Assembly (NCBI GenBank): GCA_031285245.1
Contig: JAITWN010000079.1
Location: forward strand, 1-11,875
Origin: Chromatiales bacterium
GTDB lineage: Bacteria; Pseudomonadota; Gammaproteobacteria; SZUA-140
DNA: 11,875 bases
Reading direction: 5' to 3'
Positions 7,793 to 11,875 of the stretch are shown here, one piece after another; the first letter of the stretch is position 1; every line of letters starts with the position of its first letter. Both the position numbers and the translations under genes were made by a program. The notes under the pieces were generated by a model. That model was not told where the DNA came from, made no database searches, and saw nothing but the letters and a program-made list of their open reading frames with translations.

Positions 7793-8022
7793 TTTTTTTC
7801 AGGGGGGTGCGTACGTTTTCTGAGGAGAGGAGTAATATGTAGACCATCCTTGTAAGGTAAGAATGGATGCCCGAGCAGTATCTGACAATATCTAATTAAA
7901 TCAGCGTTAGCTTGCAAGATTATACGCAGGGGCCTTGGTGATTACGAGGTTCTGCGGCGGGCTCCCGCGATCTGGTGCGGGGGGGGGACGAAATAGCGGT
8001 CTTCAAGCGTGAATGCTATCAG
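7793..8022. other. Divergent intergenic region between ttcA and the methyltransferase gene
   Basis: This 230-base stretch holds the candidate ttcA promoter, a palindromic CTTGCAAG (7911-7918), a G6 run just after the T8 tract that abuts ttcA, and a G9 run (7979-7987). Its last 48 bases could instead be the 5' end of the methyltransferase gene if translation begins at GTG 7975. The AT-rich centre (about 7880-7925) contrasts with the GC-rich part from 7950 on. I see no small gene or RNA in it. Confidence 0.5.
7919..7924 (-). promoter_or_regulatory. Candidate -10 element for ttcA
   Basis: On the minus strand this reads TATAAT, a perfect sigma70 -10 box, about 125 bases before the ttcA start. 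No good -35 hexamer lies 16-18 bases upstream, and the TG just upstream is one base out of place for an extended -10. The resulting leader would be about 120 nt. Confidence 0.35.
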
Positions 8023-9705
8023 ATGGAATTGTCCATCGCGAGTACTGGCGATCAGTTGATTGATGAGATCGCTACGTCACTGATCAGCGGGCTTGAGCGC
8101 GCGCCGGATGACAGCCTGCTTTGGCAGCGCATGGGTTTGCTCCTGGCGAGTACGTCTTCACTCGAATTCTCACCGACACTACGGCCTTGGATGTTGCGCG
8201 CCTTGCAACATCCACATCTCTATCCGCCAGATATCGCTGGCTCCATCGCCTCAATGTTATGCCGCGCACCGCTGATCGCGGCGCTTTCCACGCAAGCAAT
8301 GCAAGGGTGTTTCCCCGCTGGGCGCACATTGGGAGATGTGCTTGCACAGCTTGCTGATGATAAATTGCTGCTGGCGTTGATGGTGACAACCGTCGTACCG
8401 AATGCACCGCTGGAGCAGGTGTTCACCGCTTTGCGCCGTGCCCTGCTGCTTGGCGGCGAGGATGCGCTGGCGATGATCGATGAGCGTGTGTTATCGCTGA
8501 TCGTTGCGCTCGCGATTCAGGCGTTTATCGTCGAGTATGTTTGGTATGTCACGGATGAAGAGGAGCAGGCTCTGGTCGCGCTCACGACGCGTGTCGAAGA
8601 GGCGCTGCGGTGTGATGACATCAATGATCCCTGCGTGCTCTGCTGGCTGGCTATCGTGGCAGCTTACCGGCCGCTGCTTGAGCTGGATCATGCTGAGTCG
8701 CTGGTCGCTGGTCGCTGGTCGCTGCCTGTGGCGTTTGCAGAGTTGATCAGATTTCAGATCGTTGAACCTCTTGAAGAGCGCGTATTGCGCCGCCGCATTC
8801 CGCGCCTAACGCAGATTCACGATCAAATATCTCAAAAGGTTCGCCAGCAGTATGAGGAGCATCCCTATCCACGCTGGATCAGAGCGGACAGGGCGCCGCA
8901 GTCGATTTCATTGCTGGCCTACATGGAGATTATTGGAGCAGAGGCGCCGCGCAGCGTGAGTTTTGCGAAACCCGATGTGTTGGTCGCGGGGTGTGGCAGT
9001 GGCATGCAATCGATTTTTGCAGCGACGTTTTATCGTGATGCAAAAGTGCTTGCGCTCGATCTCAGCTTGGCGAGTCTGGCGTATGCAAAGCGCAAGACGG
9101 CTGAACTGAAGCTGACGCGCATCGAATACGCTCAGGCGGATATCATGGAGCTACGCAAGTTGAAACGGTGCTTTCATGTCATAGAAAGCATAGGTGTTCT
9201 GCATCATCTCGCCGATCCGGTTGCGGGCTGGAAGATATTGAAGAGCATGCTGCGCTCGGGCGGGATCATGAGGATTGCGCTTTACAGTGAGACCGCGCGG
9301 CAGGGTGTCGTCATGGCGCGTGATCATATCGCCGCCCGAAATTATCAGCCTGTGCCTGCGGATATTCGCCGGTGTCGCCTCGAACTGCTCGAGTATCCTC
9401 AGGATCACCCAGTCAGCATACTGAGAAATACGGCGCGCGATTTCTACAGCATGAGTGATTGCCGCGATCTGATCTTTCACGTCAACGAGCATCGCTTCAC
9501 TTTGCCGCAACTGCAACAAGTGCTGCACGAGCTGGGCTTGCGCTTCCTGTGTTTCAATCAATTCAACCCTGTCTACCTGGAGCTATATCGTCGACGTTTT
9601 CCTGATGATCCGGCCATGCGCTCGCTTGATAACTGGCACCTTTTCGAGCTGGAATATCCGGATACTTTCATCGGCACCTACGATTTCTGGTGCCAGAAAG
9701 CCTGA
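8023..9705 (+). CDS. Class I SAM-dependent methyltransferase with helical N-terminal half
   Basis: The protein has 560 residues from ATG 8023. An in-frame GTG at 7975 would add 16 residues across a G9 run. I prefer 8023 because the residues after it look like a normal helical N-terminus, but neither start has a clear ribosome site. Residues 1 to about 270 are Leu/Ala-rich helices (SLISGLERAPDDSLLWQRMG and similar), reminiscent of degenerate TPR units. A QYEEHPYPRW block at 276-285 marks the junction, a motif I associate with TPR-linked bacterial methyltransferases. SAM motif I is VLVAGCGSG at 319-327. Acidic ALDLS follows on the next strand, then the QADIMEL block, and IESIGVLHHLADP at about 387-399 as the motif IV/post-I region. 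No membrane segment or signal is seen, so it is cytosolic. The substrate is unknown; small molecules, glycans and proteins are all possible. It is a single gene between divergent ttcA and ilvD. Confidence 0.87.
   Translation: MELSIASTGDQLIDEIATSLISGLERAPDDSLLWQRMGLLLASTSSLEFSPTLRPWMLRALQHPHLYPPDIAGSIASMLCRAPLIAALSTQAMQGCFPAGRTLGDVLAQLADDKLLLALMVTTVVPNAPLEQVFTALRRALLLGGEDALAMIDERVLSLIVALAIQAFIVEYVWYVTDEEEQALVALTTRVEEALRCDDINDPCVLCWLAIVAAYRPLLELDHAESLVAGRWSLPVAFAELIRFQIVEPLEERVLRRRIPRLTQIHDQISQKVRQQYEEHPYPRWIRADRAPQSISLLAYMEIIGAEAPRSVSFAKPDVLVAGCGSGMQSIFAATFYRDAKVLALDLSLASLAYAKRKTAELKLTRIEYAQADIMELRKLKRCFHVIESIGVLHHLADPVAGWKILKSMLRSGGIMRIALYSETARQGVVMARDHIAARNYQPVPADIRRCRLELLEYPQDHPVSILRNTARDFYSMSDCRDLIFHVNEHRFTLPQLQQVLHELGLRFLCFNQFNPVYLELYRRRFPDDPAMRSLDNWHLFELEYPDTFIGTYDFWCQKA
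8698..8725 (+). repeat. Heptanucleotide tandem repeat (about 4 copies) inside the methyltransferase gene
   Basis: TCGCTGG is repeated three times exactly (8698-8718), followed by a fourth copy with one mismatch in its last base (TCGCTGC). It encodes SLVAGRWSL at about residues 226-234. Because 7 is not a multiple of 3, gain or loss of one copy would shift the reading frame. Confidence 0.85.
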
Positions 9706-9757
9706 TCACCTCTGGTCGACAGGTGTTGTGCGCCCGCGATACCACCTTCTTTGAATT

Positions 9758-9766
9758 TGCTATCAT
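9758..9766 (+). promoter_or_regulatory. Candidate extended -10 promoter for ilvD
   Basis: TGCTATCAT matches the extended -10 pattern TGnTATAAT with one mismatch. No convincing -35 box lies upstream, as is tolerated for this promoter class. Transcription would start near 9773, giving a leader of about 75 nt that contains the hairpin at 9798-9825. Confidence 0.4.
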
Positions 9767-9797
9767 TCTGGGTTCATTGGTGCCCCTTTTTACTGAA

Positions 9798-9825
9798 TCA
9801 GGCAGATCGTAAGCGGTCTGCCTGA
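9798..9825 (+). promoter_or_regulatory. Strong stem-loop in the ilvD leader
   Basis: A 12-bp stem (9798-9809 with 9814-9825, one T-G wobble) closes a TAAG tetraloop. It ends 10 bases before the ilvD ribosome site. No T tract follows, so it is not a simple terminator. It may stabilise the mRNA, influence ribosome access or bind a regulator. Confidence 0.6.
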
Positions 9826-9835
9826 ATGCTGCCGT

Positions 9836-9840
9836 GGAGG
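9836..9840 (+). promoter_or_regulatory. Ribosome binding site fixing the ilvD start
   Basis: GGAGG lies six bases before ATG 9847. An in-frame ATG at 9826 precedes this site, has none of its own and abuts the leader hairpin, so it is rejected as the start. Confidence 0.85.
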
Positions 9841-9846
9841 TTTACG

Positions 9847-11529
9847 ATGTCTGAAAAATTGAACAAAGTCAGCAGCCGAATCACTGAACCCAAGTCCCAG
9901 GGTGCATCGCAGGCAATGCTTTATGGCGTTGGCCTCAGCGAGCGCGAGATGGGCCTGCCGCAGGTCGGTATCGCGAGCGTGTGGTGGGAGGGCAATCCCT
10001 GCAATATGCACCTCAACGATCTCGCCGCTGTGGTGAAGGAAGGCGTGCGCGCGGCGGATTTGGTGGGGCTGCGTTTCAATACCATCGGTGTCAGCGATGG
10101 CATTTCGATGGGCACCAATGGCATGAGTTACTCGTTGCAATCGCGCGACATCATCGCCGATTCGATCGAGACGGTGATGGGCGGTCAGTGGTACGACGCC
10201 AATATTTCCATTCCCGGTTGCGACAAGAACATGCCCGGCTGCCTCATCGCCATGGGCCGCATCAATCGGCCAGCGCTGATGATCTACGGCGGCACCATCA
10301 AGCCTGGCCATCTGAAAGACGGCAGCCCGCTCGATATCGTGTCGGCGTTCCAAAGCTACGGTGCCTACATTGCCGGCAAGATCGATGAGCCGATGCGCGA
10401 GCAGGTCGTGCGCAACACCTGCCCTGGCGCGGGCGCATGCGGCGGTATGTATACCGCCAACACCATGGCCTCAGCGATCGAAGCCATGGGCATGACATTG
10501 CCTTACAGCTCATCGACGCCAGCGGTTGATCCCGGTAAGCTCGAAGAATGCCGCCGCGCGGGCTCTGCGATTCGTGTGCTCCTGGAGCGTGATATCAAGC
10601 CACGCGACATCATGACGCGCGCTGCGTTTGAGAATGCAATCGTGGTTGTGATCGCGCTCGGTGGTTCGACCAATGCTGTGCTGCACTTGATCGCGATGGC
10701 GCGCGCTGTTGGTGTTGAGCTCAGCATCGATGACTTCCAGGCAGTGAGCGATCGCATTCCTTTCATCGCTGATCTCAAGCCGAGCGGACGCTATGTGATG
10801 GAAGATCTGCACGACGTCGGCGGCACGCCGGCGGTGATGAAATATCTGCTGGAACACGGCCTCATCGATGGCAGCTGCATGACCGTCACCGGCTGCACAG
10901 TTGCGGAAAATCTTGCCGATCTACCTGGCCTCAAGCCGGGGCAGGAAGTCATTCTTCCGCTTGATCGCCCGATCAAAGAGAGCGGCCACATCCGCATCCT
11001 CAAAGGCAATCTCGCGCCAGGCGGTGCGGTCGCAAAAATCACCGGCAAGGAAGGCACGAAATTCTCCGGTCCGGCGCGCGTGTTCGACGCCGAGGAAGAG
11101 ATGCTGCATGCGCTGGAGCAGGGCCGCATCGGCAAAGGTAATGTTGTGGTGATCCGCTATGAAGGTCCGAAGGGCGGCCCTGGCATGCCGGAAATGCTCA
11201 CACCGACTTCTGCCATCGTCGGTGCAGGGCTCGGCAAGGATGTCGCCTTGATCACGGATGGCCGCTTCTCCGGCGGCTCGCACGGATTCATCATTGGTCA
11301 CGTCGTGCCAGAAGCACAGGAAGGTGGACCGATCGCGCTCATTCGCGATGGCGATGTCATCACTATCGATGCTACCGCTAACACCCTGTCCGTCGCGCTC
11401 GATGATGCTGAGCTTGCGCGTCGCAAGGCCGGTTGGAAAATGCCGCCGTACAAAGCCACCCGCGGCACGCTCTACAAATACATCAAAAGCGTCAAAGATG
11501 CTTCTCAGGGCTGCGTGACGGATGAGTAG
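9847..11529 (+). CDS. ilvD: Dihydroxy-acid dehydratase IlvD ([2Fe-2S]-type class)
   Basis: The protein has 560 residues. The enzyme dehydrates 2,3-dihydroxy-isovalerate and 2,3-dihydroxy-3-methylvalerate to the 2-keto acids that become valine, leucine and isoleucine; it is cytosolic. Cys52 (NPCNMHL), Cys125 (GCDKNMPG) and Cys198 (GACGGMYTANTM) match the three cluster cysteines of the plant/mycobacterial-like class, with near-identical spacing. Lys127 in the CDKN block corresponds to the carbamylated Mg-binding lysine of that class. GRFSGGSHGFIIGHVVPEA (from about residue 472) contains the conserved serines, one of which acts as general base. The N-terminal signature SQGASQAMLYGVGL and the length separate it from the roughly 616-residue Escherichia coli-type enzyme. 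The start is fixed by GGAGG. No other ilv gene is adjacent. Expression may be affected by the leader hairpin. Function is firm; the cluster type is inferred from class. Confidence 0.96.
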   Translation: MSEKLNKVSSRITEPKSQGASQAMLYGVGLSEREMGLPQVGIASVWWEGNPCNMHLNDLAAVVKEGVRAADLVGLRFNTIGVSDGISMGTNGMSYSLQSRDIIADSIETVMGGQWYDANISIPGCDKNMPGCLIAMGRINRPALMIYGGTIKPGHLKDGSPLDIVSAFQSYGAYIAGKIDEPMREQVVRNTCPGAGACGGMYTANTMASAIEAMGMTLPYSSSTPAVDPGKLEECRRAGSAIRVLLERDIKPRDIMTRAAFENAIVVVIALGGSTNAVLHLIAMARAVGVELSIDDFQAVSDRIPFIADLKPSGRYVMEDLHDVGGTPAVMKYLLEHGLIDGSCMTVTGCTVAENLADLPGLKPGQEVILPLDRPIKESGHIRILKGNLAPGGAVAKITGKEGTKFSGPARVFDAEEEMLHALEQGRIGKGNVVVIRYEGPKGGPGMPEMLTPTSAIVGAGLGKDVALITDGRFSGGSHGFIIGHVVPEAQEGGPIALIRDGDVITIDATANTLSVALDDAELARRKAGWKMPPYKATRGTLYKYIKSVKDASQGCVTDE

Positions 11530-11591
11530 TGGGGATGATGTGGCGCTACTCACGCACAAGCGTTGAGCAGCGGGTTGTAGCTGGCTAAGCG

Positions 11592-11621
11592 AACGGCATC
11601 AGCTGAGAGGCTGGTGCCGTT
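11592..11621. terminator. Bidirectional hairpin terminator between ilvD and the transglycosylase gene
   Basis: A 12-bp stem with one wobble (11592-11603 with 11610-11621) encloses a TGAGAG loop. It sits between two convergent genes, 62 bases after the ilvD stop and 8 bases after the stop of the minus-strand gene. The T tracts on both sides are short and interrupted, so efficiency is uncertain. Confidence 0.65.
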
Positions 11622-11628
11622 TGCGTTT

Positions 11629-11875
11629 CTACTGACGATACCAGCGTGAGCGCAGTGCTTGCAGCACGCGTTCCGAGTATTCCACGCGACCGAGGCTGCC
11701 GTTGTAGCGTGCCAGCGCGCGCTTGAGGTCACCGCGCTCCTTATCGAGGTAGTAGCGCAGAATGGTGCAGCCAAAGCGCAGGTTAGTCTCGATGTGATGC
11801 AAACTGCCTTCAGGTTGGCCGAGCTCCTTGAGCCAGAACGGCATGACTTGCAACAGGCCCTGCGCGCCGACGACC
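11629..11875 (-). CDS. Lytic transglycosylase, SLT domain, C-terminal part only
   Basis: The gene runs off the window edge; only the last 81 or so residues are visible, ending at TAG (minus strand, 11631-11629). The visible part starts VVGAQGLLQVMPFW, the substrate-groove motif (GAxGLMQVMP) that follows the catalytic Glu in Slt-type transglycosylases. It continues with TNLRFGCTILRYYLDKERGD and LARYNGSLGRVEYSERVL, the C-terminal helices of the fold. These enzymes cleave peptidoglycan between MurNAc and GlcNAc to give 1,6-anhydro ends, acting in the periplasm. The catalytic Glu and any signal peptide lie outside the window, so activity and localisation cannot be checked. The in-frame TTG at 11853 lies inside the domain and is not a start. 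I cannot name the exact subfamily. Confidence 0.9.
   Translation of the reverse strand, partial: VVGAQGLLQVMPFWLKELGQPEGSLHHIETNLRFGCTILRYYLDKERGDLKRALARYNGSLGRVEYSERVLQALRSRWYRQ

Noticed and set aside
7957..7968. GCGGG/CCCGC inverted repeat upstream of the methyltransferase gene
   Set aside because: Only four pairs can form with a reasonable loop, there is no T tract, and its position before a start codon gives no clear role.
9710..9728. CACCT/AGGTG inverted repeat after the methyltransferase stop as a terminator
   Set aside because: The stem is five pairs with a nine-base loop and no T tract follows.
9790..10353. Antisense open frame of 187 codons opposite the ilvD start
   Set aside because: It is the shadow of a strongly coding GC-rich gene. 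Its product is His/Arg-rich with no recognisable motif, and it would overlap the ilvD leader and catalytic region.
10921..11559. Antisense open frame of 212 codons opposite the ilvD 3' end
   Set aside because: It lies opposite conserved IlvD sequence. The composition is typical of an antisense shadow and there is no credible ribosome site or family signature.

Overview
The window looks like a stretch of gammaproteobacterial chromosome with moderate-to-high GC. The basis is a proteobacterial-type TtcA with its three cysteines, an SLT-fold lytic transglycosylase ending typical of this class, eight-stranded outer-membrane barrel and signal-peptide architecture, and C-terminal tails resembling GlyGly-CTERM, a sorting signal best known from Gammaproteobacteria. 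I cannot name the genus. There are no tRNA or rRNA genes, insertion sequences, CRISPR arrays or phage genes.

Layout. (1) 1-2103: two tandem, clearly related but strongly diverged genes for exported proteins of unknown function. The first is cut by the window edge. The pair ends at a textbook intrinsic terminator. (2) 2105-6929: a compact four-gene cluster with its own promoter. It encodes a 910-residue exported SBBP/beta-propeller protein with a DUF11-like domain, an outer-membrane beta-barrel, a small exported protein of the 'LKG...GG...GERYVLF' type, and a matrixin-like zinc metalloprotease. Two of its three junctions are ATGA overlaps. The first and last proteins both end in a Gly-rich/hydrophobic/Arg tail, so they may be processed and sorted by the same rhombosortase-type pathway. 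(3) 6971-7792, minus strand: ttcA, for tRNA 2-thiolation. (4) 8023-9705: a two-part protein with an all-helical N-terminal half and a SAM methyltransferase C-terminal half. It carries a G9 run at its 5' end and a 7-bp tandem repeat in its coding region. (5) 9847-11529: ilvD of the 560-residue class expected to bind [2Fe-2S], preceded by a long leader with a strong hairpin. (6) 11629-11875, minus strand: the 3' end of a lytic transglycosylase gene, convergent with ilvD across a shared hairpin terminator.

How it fits together. Regions 3-6 are mostly housekeeping genes, apart from the unassigned methyltransferase. The accessory interest is in 1-6929: a cell-envelope/surface block with six exported proteins in a row. 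The four-gene cluster is the best candidate for an uncharacterised system, a propeller plus barrel plus secreted protease with common sorting tails. That functional link is inferred from gene order only.
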